Source: Neobacillus mesonae (GTDB lineage: Bacteria; Bacillota; Bacilli; Bacillales; Cytobacillaceae). From it: DNA of 42,040 nt. Every line of letters begins with the position of its first letter. Positions within the stretch are counted from its first letter, which is position 1. The position numbers and the translations under genes are program-made. Under the pieces are notes generated by a model that did not search any database, was not told where the DNA came from, and saw nothing but the letters and a program-made list of their open reading frames with translations. Positions 1-7,116 of this stretch are shown one piece after another. The stretch spans positions 1 to 42,040 of the forward strand of contig NZ_JAMBNQ010000042.1 in assembly GCF_023715155.1 (NCBI RefSeq), read 5' to 3'.

Positions 1-42
1 ATGTAATGTAACGGGGACGATGGTTAGCTTTTGTTGCGGCAT
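1..42 (-). CDS. 5' end of an unknown gene leaving the window on the left
   Basis: An ATG at 42-40 on the minus strand is preceded by a strong ribosome binding site (AAAGGAGGTG at 60-51) with good spacing. The first 14 codons read MPQQKLTIVPVTLH and are open to the window edge. Too little is visible to name the product. The start faces away from the reductase fragment that begins near 76, so the two share a short divergent intergenic region. Confidence 0.5.
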   Translation of the reverse strand, partial: MPQQKLTIVPVTLH

Positions 43-75
43 ATGAAAAGCACCTCCTTTAAATTAATACCTTGA

Positions 76-582
76 TTGTACCAGGAGATGCTGCCGTTTT
101 ATATGCGTTGTTTGAATACGGGCTTACGCCACTCTGCTTTCCATATGGCTAAAACAGTTTACAATTGGAGCAAAGACTTAATTGTTTGTACCAATGGAAA
201 GAAGATATTGACCGTAGAGCAAATGAATATGTTACAAAGAAAAGGAATTAAAGTATATGAGCAAAAAATTAAATCTCTTATAGGCGGAAATGGGAGTTTA
301 GAAGCTGTAATTTTTGAGGATGGTGAGGAGGTAAAGAGGAATGGAGGATTTTTGACACCTGAATGGATTCAAGCCACCACTTTCGGTCAATCTTTAGGAT
401 GTAAAACACACGAGCTCGGTGGAATTATAACTGATCAATTTGGCAGAACTAATATTGAAGGGATATATGCCGCTGGAGATACGTCAGTTATTGCTCCTTC
501 ACAAGTGATTATTGCAGCAGCTGAAGGTTCTAGTGCCGCAATGGGAGTCAATACAGACTTATCTCAAGATGATTTTAATTAA
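76..582 (+). pseudogene. C-terminal fragment of a thioredoxin-reductase-like NAD(P)/FAD oxidoreductase
   Basis: The 168 codons match the second half of the thioredoxin reductase-like pyridine nucleotide-disulphide oxidoreductases. Visible are a segment of NAD(P)-domain character (SAFHMAKTVYNWSKDLIVC) and the closing FAD segment (GIYAAGDTS at about 135-143, followed by an Ala-rich helix). The N-terminal FAD domain with its GxGxxG motif and the CxxC pair are absent; family members are about 300 residues. The only start is a TTG at 76 without a convincing ribosome binding site, and the region upstream is the promoter of another gene. I read it as a truncated, non-functional remnant. Family assignment is firm, loss of function is inferred. 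Confidence 0.75.
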
Positions 583-690
583 ACCATTTAAAGACTTTGT
601 GAAACAATGTACTTAAAGTAACGGGGTGCTTTAGTAGAAGAAGGAGTTGTTTATTATCGTCGCAATTGACCCAAATTGTGACTCAAAAGA

Positions 691-728
691 AGCTAGATAG
701 AAGCGCCTAGTGGCACTTCTATCTAGCT
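691..728. terminator. Bidirectional hairpin terminator
   Basis: Perfect 13-bp inverted repeat AGCTAGATAGAAG (691-703) / CTTCTATCTAGCT (716-728) with a 12-nt loop, followed on the plus side by the T-rich GGATTGTTCTTTT and on the minus side by CTTCTTTTGAG. It lies between the plus-strand reductase remnant and the minus-strand YjcZ-type gene, and could serve both. Confidence 0.6.
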
Positions 729-756
729 GGATTGTTCTTTTATTTAATGTGTGATA

Positions 757-861
757 CTAGTACCCTCCCATAAATTGTGTACCAACAATAATCAAGAGGA
801 TGAATAGTACCACGATTAAAACAAAACTCATTCCACCGCCGTAACCGGAACCGTATGACAT
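757..861 (-). CDS. YjcZ-family small sporulation protein
   Basis: A 34-codon gene starting at ATG 861 behind GGAGGTG (873-867). The product has a short Gly/Tyr/Ser head (MSYGSGYGGGMSF) and one hydrophobic segment (about residues 13-27, VLIVVLFILLIIVG), ending FMGGY. This is the pattern of the YjcZ family of tiny membrane peptides made during sporulation in Bacillus; the biochemical role is not known. A hairpin terminator follows at 691-728. The neighbouring cotD remnant on the same strand fits a spore-related region. The family call rests on composition and length, which are characteristic. Confidence 0.85.
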   Translation of the reverse strand: MSYGSGYGGGMSFVLIVVLFILLIIVGTQFMGGY

Positions 862-1008
862 AATTTATCACCTCCTTTTTTAAGAGGTAGTACATCATAC
901 GTATTTATTGTTATTTTTGAAATGGACAAGCATGGAATTATATTGAAAAAACTTTTTTATTGAAATTCAAGGGAAATGCAAAAATCCCCGAATGGGGGCT
1001 TTGGGCAG

Positions 1009-1394
1009 TTAATATCCGAATGGACCTGATGGACAACAAGGGTTGACTGGACATCCGCACATTGTATGTGTTTCACAACATTCATTTACGCAGGATTCAG
1101 TGTGTGGAAAATAATGTTGATGGTTAACATGAAGCTTGTTAACTGTTGTTGTATGAGAAGGATGGACATGAGAGACTACTTTATTAAATAAGTTTGTTTT
1201 TATATATTGTTTTGCAGGGTCAACAAGTCCTGGATCATACTGTGTTGGAAACGCTTGAGGCGGACAGTATATTGGCGGACAAGGTGGTGGAGGGCAATAT
1301 TGGGATGGCATTTGTTGTACAGGAGCAACCTGAATTGGCATAGCATTTGGCATTGAGTTTGCATCATATTTGATGGTGGAAAATTTCTATTCAT
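1009..1394 (-). pseudogene. cotD: CotD-family spore coat protein, frameshifted near its 5' end
   Basis: The main frame (1353-1009, 114 codons) encodes a Pro/Cys/His-rich inner-coat protein: CPPPPCPP, the CotD core HVHPSHTTTVNKLHVNHQ and HYFPHTES, and a Cys-rich tail ending SGPFGY. The ATG at 1353 has no ribosome binding site. A well-placed GGAGG (1409-1405) instead serves an ATG at 1394 in another frame, giving MNRNFPPSNMMQTQ. Adding one A in ACTCAATGCC near 1353-1358 joins the two pieces into MMQTQ-MPNAMPIQ, a natural-looking CotD start. A one-base deletion in an A run, or a sequencing error of that kind, is therefore likely. The gene would act in the mother cell during coat assembly. Confidence 0.8.
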
Positions 1395-1608
1395 CGTTAA
1401 ATAACCTCCATGTGAATTTGTTTGGTTCAACATTTTTTCTTAGTAAAAAATGTGTTGCATATTTTACCCAACTTTGTATGTAACGACAGGTATTATTGGC
1501 ATAGCAACATATATATATATATGAAGCTTTTTCATACAAAAAAAGCTACAAATGCTGTTTATCGTTACACTGATATGATGACAATTTACCCATTCAAGCG
1601 AAGGCGAA

Positions 1609-2331
1609 TCATTCAATGCCATATTTCCCGTGAGTTTCTTTATTGGTACTGTTTTTTTTAGATATATACAGTTTTTTAGTATTGTCTAACCCAGCATAAA
1701 AAACCTCTGAACAATCTTTGATTTTTTGTTTATTAAGTTCAGATATTAGCCATTCTTTATCGAATCCAGCGCTTGTTAAGTTTTCCTCCATTATTGCGCC
1801 ATCAATGATTATATCCTTTTCAAGACCTGAACTTGTTGTTTGAATGTTCATATGAGAAGGGGTAAGTGGTTTTTTATCTGATTTAGGTAATACAGATAAA
1901 TTCCCATCTGTTTCCATTATGGCGAATTCTACATCTGCCAAATGGAAGGCATTTTTTTCTCTTAATTTCATTTTTAATTCATTTATGGTCAATTTCATTT
2001 TCTTCATATTTTCGTCTACAATGGTTCCCTTTTCAACTAAAGTAATCGGTTCAGAATTGAATAGTTTCCTTAACGTGATGTTTTTCAAACTTAAGTAACC
2101 AGCGAATACAGTCAAAATGGCGAATAATATTAAGGCAGTTGTGCCTGATAGTGTTGCAAATTGCTTATCAATAATGGCATTTGCAACTAATGGACCCATA
2201 CAAACACCCATAACAAAATCAAAAAAGTTCATTTGGGATATAAGTTTTGTACCTATTTTTCGGGTTAAGAATAAAGCTAAAATGTATATTCCAATACCTT
2301 TTAGTATGGTTACGAAGAAAACACTTCCCAT
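1609..2331 (-). CDS. DUF421 (YetF/YrbG-type) membrane protein
   Basis: 240 residues. The first 80 or so form three hydrophobic segments (about 5-22, 38-55, 60-80), and the rest is a soluble domain with the family patterns FFDFVMGVCMGPLVAN, LRKLFNSEPITLVEKG and LREKNAFHLADVEFAIMETD. This is the usual architecture of DUF421 proteins, common in several paralogues in spore formers and sometimes linked to spore membranes or germination; the function is unknown. The start at 2331 has a purine-rich site (AGAAGGT) about 10 nt upstream. The tail (KKNSTNKETHGKYGIE) is polar. Family call is confident, role is not. Confidence 0.85.
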   Translation of the reverse strand: MGSVFFVTILKGIGIYILALFLTRKIGTKLISQMNFFDFVMGVCMGPLVANAIIDKQFATLSGTTALILFAILTVFAGYLSLKNITLRKLFNSEPITLVEKGTIVDENMKKMKLTINELKMKLREKNAFHLADVEFAIMETDGNLSVLPKSDKKPLTPSHMNIQTTSSGLEKDIIIDGAIMEENLTSAGFDKEWLISELNKQKIKDCSEVFYAGLDNTKKLYISKKNSTNKETHGKYGIE

Positions 2332-2396
2332 ATATGTGCTACCTTCTTTTATTTTATTTTTGCTATAGATAGTAGTATTAGAAGGAGGTTAACGGG

Positions 2397-2786
2397 ATAT
2401 TCATTTATCAACCAATATTATACTTAAGTCTTGGAAATGCAGTCTTAATGGAGGGAGTACCACGAAACGAATACTTATTATTTTGTCTCGATCTTTTCAA
2501 GCCAATTCTTAATGAGTCTGAGGCGGTACCCTTAAATTGGGAGTTAGCATATCTTTCCTTTTTCAAAAACCTAACGAAAAGTTTGTGAAGGAATGTACTA
2601 AAAGTTTAGTTTAAGAAGACATATACTTATGAACTTCAACAGTCGGACGAAATTATGCGCAAAAATGGTGCTCTTTCTTTTTGTTTAGGGCCATTTGTTG
2701 AAAAGGGAATATTTCCAATTTCTAATGAATATAGAATTATAAATATGCTTATCAAAAGTGGTGAGATACATAGGGGAAAAATTTAA
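2397..2786 (+). pseudogene. Decayed unknown gene: ATA in place of the start codon and two internal stops
   Basis: A near-perfect ribosome binding site (AAGGAGGT, 2382-2389) is followed 7 nt later by ATA (2397) and then a protein-like frame (FIYQPILYLSLGNAVLMEGV..). It runs to a TGA at 2586, passes a TAG at 2607, and continues in the same frame (YTYELQQSDEIMRKNG.., then LGPFVEKGIFPISNEYRI) to TAA at 2784. The 130-codon frame without its two internal stops would be one polypeptide. I do not recognise the family. An intact gene whose ATG became ATA and which gained two nonsense mutations explains this best. An alternative is a short real peptide from ATG 2448 to the first stop (46 residues). The frame overlaps the methyltransferase start. 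Confidence 0.4.
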
Positions 2787-3576
2787 TTTCTTTTTGGGCA
2801 ATGAAACGGAAAAATGTATAACCAACAGACTTCGGAGCATGGGTTGTGTTTTCGCAGAAGATGAGACACGGTTACTTATCTCAGAGGCACGAACTCCAGC
2901 GGAACTCAAGAAAATGGTGGAAATGCGAGCCGATGGTTTACCCCTTGAATATGTTGTTGGATATGCAGAGTTCTGTGGTTTGCGTATAGAAGTAGACCGG
3001 GGCGTTTTCGTGCCTCGCAAACGTACTGAGTTTCTTGTTCACCAGGCAGAAGCCCTGTCATGTTATGGTGATATCGTCGTTGACCTATGTTGCGGGTCAG
3101 GTGCTGTGGGTGCAGCACTGGCGGCAGCTTTAGGACGAGCGGAATTGTATTCTATTGACATTGATCCTGTTGCAATACGATGTGCTGGCCGTAACGTAAA
3201 GGATTTCGATGGCCACGTTTTTGAAGGTGACTTGTATAAAGCTCTGCCCCACTCACTTAAAGGCCATGTGAACATCCTAGTTGCGAACGTACCTTACGTT
3301 CCCACCGAGGCAATCAAGCTGCTACCACAGGAGGCTCGCCTGCATGAACCAAAGGTGGCGCTTGACGGAGGAGAGGATGGACTTGACATACAGCGAAGAG
3401 TAACAGAAGAAGCACTTCTCTGGCTGGCACCGGGAGGACATCTTTTGATAGAGACGAGCGAAATGCAGGCATCTCAGACTTTTGAAATCTTTTCAGGTGC
3501 TGGGCTTACCACAAAAGTGGCTAGAGATGAGGATCTGGACGCTACTGTCGTTATCGGATCAAATTCTGTTTTTTAG
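2758..3576 (+). CDS. Putative protein N5-glutamine methyltransferase (PrmC/HemK-related)
   Basis: 272 residues from a GTG at 2758. The N-terminal helical part (RLRSMGCVFAEDETRLLISE) is typical of the PrmC-related subgroup, followed by an SAM-binding loop VVDLCCGSGAVG (about residues 107-118) and an acidic SIDIDP strand. The catalytic NPPY motif of PrmC appears as NVPYVP, as I recall it does in this subgroup. Its substrate is not established. Start choice is weak: no ribosome binding site precedes 2758 and a TTG at 2794 is another option, as homology seems to begin just after it. The gene is visibly richer in G+C than its surroundings, which hints at acquisition from elsewhere. Confidence 0.75.
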   Translation: MVRYIGEKFNFFLGNETEKCITNRLRSMGCVFAEDETRLLISEARTPAELKKMVEMRADGLPLEYVVGYAEFCGLRIEVDRGVFVPRKRTEFLVHQAEALSCYGDIVVDLCCGSGAVGAALAAALGRAELYSIDIDPVAIRCAGRNVKDFDGHVFEGDLYKALPHSLKGHVNILVANVPYVPTEAIKLLPQEARLHEPKVALDGGEDGLDIQRRVTEEALLWLAPGGHLLIETSEMQASQTFEIFSGAGLTTKVARDEDLDATVVIGSNSVF

Positions 3577-3960
3577 AGTAAATCAGTACTTAGTCTTAAT
3601 CACAAATGAAATGATAATTTTAGAAAGTTTAAGAAATATATTATGAAAGTTTTGGATTTGAAAAATTTGCAATTGGTATAACAAAGAATATAGATCGATA
3701 AATTTAAGTTAATTTATTATAGGAGCCTTGACAGTAAAACTGCGGTTTTTCTGCCTTTTAGAACTAACAGATGTTTTTCAGTTTGAATGCTCTACGATCG
3801 GGCGCAGTCCTATAACATCGATGTGTCCATTTTTCACTTTTTAGGGCCAGTTTGATGAACAGCACATTTAAAGAGGATGGGTAAGGGAGAAGAGGCTGCG
3901 CTAATGGCGAATGCTTTTTAAATTAATCATTAATCAAAACAGAGGCGCGCATATAAAAAT
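3577..3960. other. Gene-free region
   Basis: No coding signal seen. It contains a small hairpin (3732-3753) and, near 3795-3815, the phrase ATCGGGCGC..TCCTATAA, which recurs near 12066-12090. This looks like a degenerate intergenic repeat of the host genome. Confidence 0.4.
3732..3753 (+). terminator. Possible terminator hairpin
   Basis: CAGTAAAAC (3732-3740) pairs with GTTTTTCTG (3745-3753) around a TGCG loop, with one T-T mismatch, followed by CCTTTTAG. It lies 155 nt after the methyltransferase and could end its transcript; the T tract is short. Confidence 0.35.
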
Positions 3961-4592
3961 AAGTAGTTCCGTTTCGGTGGAGAAACATACCAAATAGTAT
4001 GTTAATTAGCAGACCAAATCGCATATGATTTGGTCTCTTATTTTCCTCTTATATATCAACAATTATGAGATATTACCACTTTAATTAGAGAGCAAAATCG
4101 CAGCCTAAAAACATATTGACAATAATTATTGTCAACGTGCTAATTACTATGTGAATTCGTATGCAATTTGCTAGGTTGTTTTTTTAATGAGGTTCACTTG
4201 GTTTTTTTGAAACATATGTAGTCTAATCCATAATGGGGTAACCGGCGAAGGTAAAATAAGCGGAGATTTTTCCGCTATATGCAGAACGGAGCTCGTTTCG
4301 GGGAATATAAGGGGAGTTTTTCCGCTTATTCAAAGCAAAATTACCTATTTTCACATTTTTCGAGTCAATAGGCGGAAACCCTCCGTCTATTTTAGCTATT
4401 TTCAGTGTTTTTTGTTACTTAAGGGAAAATTCTCCGCCTATTTATCAAACTTGCCTTAGCATTTAACGACTTGTACAACTTCTCCATATTAAAGACAAAA
4501 ATCCCAAGCTTTTTTGTGTGCTAGTTATATTGTTATTTACTTGTTATTCATGCTGCGATTTTAGATTTTCTCCACGTTATCGGAACTACTTA
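3961..4592 (+). repeat. Copy 1 of a ~640-bp structured intergenic repeat
   Basis: From AAGTAGTTCCGTTTCGGTGG to CGGAACTACTTA this segment matches 30839-31489 over its whole length with scattered substitutions and small indels. It has no convincing ORF. Elements in order: a hairpin AGACCAAATC (4011-4020) / GATTTGGTCT (4027-4036); a 20-bp perfect palindrome TTGACAATAATTATTGTCAA (4116-4135); then four GCGGA/TCCGC imperfect palindromes near 4256-4285, 4308-4340, 4369-4393 and 4420-4443. It sits just upstream of the blaI promoter. Orientation is given as plus because the wobble changes in copy 2 make sense only in plus-strand RNA. Confidence 0.85.
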
Positions 4593-4772
4593 ATATAAAA
4601 AGCGGGTCTTTTTGTTATTTGACCATATCTTTGCATCATTCTTGTTAATAGGGCGGCTATTTTTATATCAGAAATAAGGTGAAAGGTATCAGAATAAATC
4701 CTCAGCACACAGGGGATTATTTTCCATAGGTTAAAGTCGCACAATATTCTTTATGTATTTGGACCGTCTTGC

Positions 4773-4798
4773 TATAATAAATACTACAGTTGTAAAAG
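4773..4798 (+). promoter_or_regulatory. blaI promoter -10 and BlaI-type operator
   Basis: A TATAAT hexamer (4773-4778) is followed directly by ATACTACAGTTGTAAAAG (4781-4798), an imperfect dyad of the ACTACA/TGTAGT type that is perfect at 7049-7066. No good -35 hexamer is seen 16-18 nt upstream. The position just downstream of the -10 fits autorepression by BlaI. Confidence 0.65.
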
Positions 4799-4811
4799 TA
4801 GGAGGGTTATC

Positions 4812-5201
4812 ATGAAGGAGATTCCACAAATATCAGAAGCGGAATATGAAGTGATGAAGGTTATATGGAACAATGAGCCGATTTCGACTCCTGAGGTAGT
4901 GGAGAAATTATCGAATAAGAGTGATTGGAAGCCAAATACCATTCACACCATGTTGGCACGCCTAGTTAAGAAAAAGGCTTTGCATGCAAGAAAAGATGGC
5001 AGAGTGTTTATATATACTTCACTGGTTGAAAAGCATGATTATGTTGAGCAAAAAAGTAAATCCTTTCTGCAGCAGTTTTTCGGCGGTACGTTACATTCAA
5101 TGGTCTTAAATTTTATTGAAAATGATCAGTTATCGAAAGAAGAAATATCGGAATTAAAGAATATATTGTCCATGAGGGATAAGAAAGAAGGGGGGAAATA
5201 A
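4812..5201 (+). CDS. blaI: BlaI/MecI-family transcriptional repressor
   Basis: 129 residues, start ATG behind AGGAGGGT. The N-terminal winged helix carries the family signature (ISEAEYEVMKVIWNNEP, then PNTIHTMLARLVKKKAL at about 43-59) and the C-terminal part is the helical dimer domain that BlaR1 signalling inactivates by cleavage. BlaI dimers bind TACA/TGTA dyads; matching dyads lie at its own promoter, in front of the penicillin-binding protein gene, and in a group of three at 9186-9264. The stop codon overlaps the start of blaR1 by one base, so the pair is translationally coupled. Length is normal for the family. Confidence 0.93.
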   Translation: MKEIPQISEAEYEVMKVIWNNEPISTPEVVEKLSNKSDWKPNTIHTMLARLVKKKALHARKDGRVFIYTSLVEKHDYVEQKSKSFLQQFFGGTLHSMVLNFIENDQLSKEEISELKNILSMRDKKEGGK

Positions 5202-6997
5202 TGGATACCATTTTGATGCGGATTTTAGTAAGTACACTTGTGGTATCCCTCCTTATTTTCATCATTCTGTTAATCAAAAAGCTATTAAACAATCATATGA
5301 CAGTGAAAGCACATTATCATATGTGGTATTTTCTTTGCATTCCAATCTTTGCTGCCTTTTTACCTTGGAATGATTTTTACTTTAAAGAAGGAACTGACTT
5401 TTTTAAAAGCTTACTTTTCTTTGATAGAGAAGCGCCATTGAAGGGTGAAAGGATTAATGGAGTGGATGTCTCTCAGGCGCCAAACAGCGATTTATTACAT
5501 GATTTCACGGTATCGGTAAACAAGGGGGCACCCGATTTCGTCTACCATACATTTTTTACAGTTTGGGTTATTGGAGTGGTTCTTTTTGTTGGGACTGCTG
5601 TTTATTCATACTATCAAGTCTATCAAATCAAGAAGTCAGCTGCGGCTGTTCATGACCAAAAGCTAAACAAACTATTAGAAGAGTGTAAAGAGATGGTTGG
5701 GGTGAATAGAAACATAAGGCTGCGGGAGACCTCTCTTATTTCCTCGCCCATCACGTTCGGGATTTTTCATCCCTTTATTTTTTTACCAAGCAAAACACGA
5801 GAAACATTCTCCTTAAATGAATTAAAATACGTGTTTTTGCACGAACTGCACCATCATAAAAGCAAGGATCTGTTCGTGAATTACGTCATGTGGATATTTA
5901 AGATTATTTATTGGTTTAACCCGGTTGTCTGGTATGCTGTAAAAAGGATTCGAATGGATCGGGAATTGGCCTGTGATGCATCCGTTTTAAATCTCTTGGA
6001 TGAGAGCGGATATATCGAATATGGGTATACTATCATTCGTTTTGCAGATAAAAAGTATGATCGGCCCTTTGAACAGTTTGCTCCAGGTATAGGTGGGACA
6101 AAAAAACAAATCAAACAAAGAATTCAGTGTATTGCAGGCTACTCTAGAGATTCTCTATTATTGAAATGGAAAAGCAAGGTCATCTGTGCTGTTTTAGGTA
6201 TTGTTGTGCTATTCCTTGCTCCAATCACCAACGCTATTGCCAGCTCAAATGATGTGTATCAGTTTAGCGGGAAGAATGCGGTATATGAAGATCTAAGCTC
6301 CTATTTTAAGGGCTTCAAGGGCAGCTTTGTTTTATATGATCCCTCTAAAAACCAATATCAAATATATAATCGAGAGATGAGTGAACAGAGGATTTCTCCT
6401 GATAGTACCTATAAAATATATTCAGCCCTTTTTGCATTGGAATCCAAAGTGATTTCCCTGAATAACAATAAGCAGGCCTGGGATGGGAAAATTTATCCCA
6501 TTCCAGAATGGAATCAAAATCAAAATTTAGCGACTGCCTTAAGCCGTTCCGTGAATTGGTATTTCCAGAATACTGATCGAGAGGTAGGAAGAAAGTCGCT
6601 TGAAGATTACTTTCATAAGATAAAATACGGAAATGAGGATCTTTCAGGGGATTTGGATAGCTATTGGATGGAATCTTCATTAAAAATATCCCCCATTGAA
6701 CAAGTGCAATTACTATATGCACTTGAAGATAAACAATTTGGTTTTCAAGAGGAAAATATTCAAGCTGTTAAACAGGCAATCTTTATTGGTGAGAGAAAGA
6801 ATCGGCAGTTATATGGTAAAACGGGAACCGGTATGGTTAATGGAAAGAATATAAATGGCTGGTTTGTCGGCTTTGTTACGAAAGGCGAAGATCGTTACTA
6901 TTTTGCTGTCAATATTCAAAATAAAGATGGACAAGCACAAGGAAGCAAGGCTGCAGAGATTGCCAAGCAAATCCTGCATGATAAACGAATTTATTAA
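5201..6997 (+). CDS. blaR1: BlaR1-family beta-lactam sensor/signal transducer
   Basis: 598 residues. The N-terminal half is the membrane-embedded M56 metallopeptidase with several hydrophobic segments and the zinc motif HELHH (residues 214-218, with ELACDA downstream as the expected third ligand region). The C-terminal half (about 345-598) is the extracellular penicillin-sensing domain, related to class D beta-lactamases, with STYK (402-405, acylated serine S402), SVN, and KTGTG (from K540). Acylation outside the membrane is known to trigger the peptidase and inactivate BlaI. Both catalytic centres are intact. Coupled to blaI by the shared base at 5201, followed by a hairpin terminator and then the regulated penicillin-binding protein. 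Confidence 0.93.
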   Translation: MDTILMRILVSTLVVSLLIFIILLIKKLLNNHMTVKAHYHMWYFLCIPIFAAFLPWNDFYFKEGTDFFKSLLFFDREAPLKGERINGVDVSQAPNSDLLHDFTVSVNKGAPDFVYHTFFTVWVIGVVLFVGTAVYSYYQVYQIKKSAAAVHDQKLNKLLEECKEMVGVNRNIRLRETSLISSPITFGIFHPFIFLPSKTRETFSLNELKYVFLHELHHHKSKDLFVNYVMWIFKIIYWFNPVVWYAVKRIRMDRELACDASVLNLLDESGYIEYGYTIIRFADKKYDRPFEQFAPGIGGTKKQIKQRIQCIAGYSRDSLLLKWKSKVICAVLGIVVLFLAPITNAIASSNDVYQFSGKNAVYEDLSSYFKGFKGSFVLYDPSKNQYQIYNREMSEQRISPDSTYKIYSALFALESKVISLNNNKQAWDGKIYPIPEWNQNQNLATALSRSVNWYFQNTDREVGRKSLEDYFHKIKYGNEDLSGDLDSYWMESSLKISPIEQVQLLYALEDKQFGFQEENIQAVKQAIFIGERKNRQLYGKTGTGMVNGKNINGWFVGFVTKGEDRYYFAVNIQNKDGQAQGSKAAEIAKQILHDKRIY

Positions 6998-7000
6998 AAA

Positions 7001-7038
7001 TCACCCCAGAAAGGATGCACCTTCCTTTTTGGGTGTTT
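7001..7038 (+). terminator. Terminator after blaR1
   Basis: CACCCCAGAAAGG pairs imperfectly with CCTTCCTTTTTGGGTG and is followed by TTTTTG. It directly follows the blaR1 stop and precedes the next promoter, so it probably separates the regulatory pair from the penicillin-binding protein unit. Confidence 0.6.
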
Positions 7039-7066
7039 TTGACATTAAATACTACAATTGTAGTAT
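7039..7066 (+). promoter_or_regulatory. Promoter of the penicillin-binding protein gene with a perfect BlaI operator
   Basis: TTGACA (7039-7044) and TAGTAT (7061-7066) are 16 nt apart. The 18-bp perfect palindrome ATACTACAATTGTAGTAT (7049-7066) fills the spacer and covers the -10, so bound BlaI would exclude RNA polymerase. This makes the downstream gene a beta-lactam-inducible member of the bla regulon. Confidence 0.8.
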
Positions 7067-7116
7067 TTTAAGGTGATTGGTACATGATGTCCCTAATATG
7101 AAAGGTCTGATATGTT

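Noticed and set aside
2685..3275. Minus-strand ORFs opposite the methyltransferase
   Set aside because: The plus-strand frame has clear family motifs over the same bases; these are shadows.
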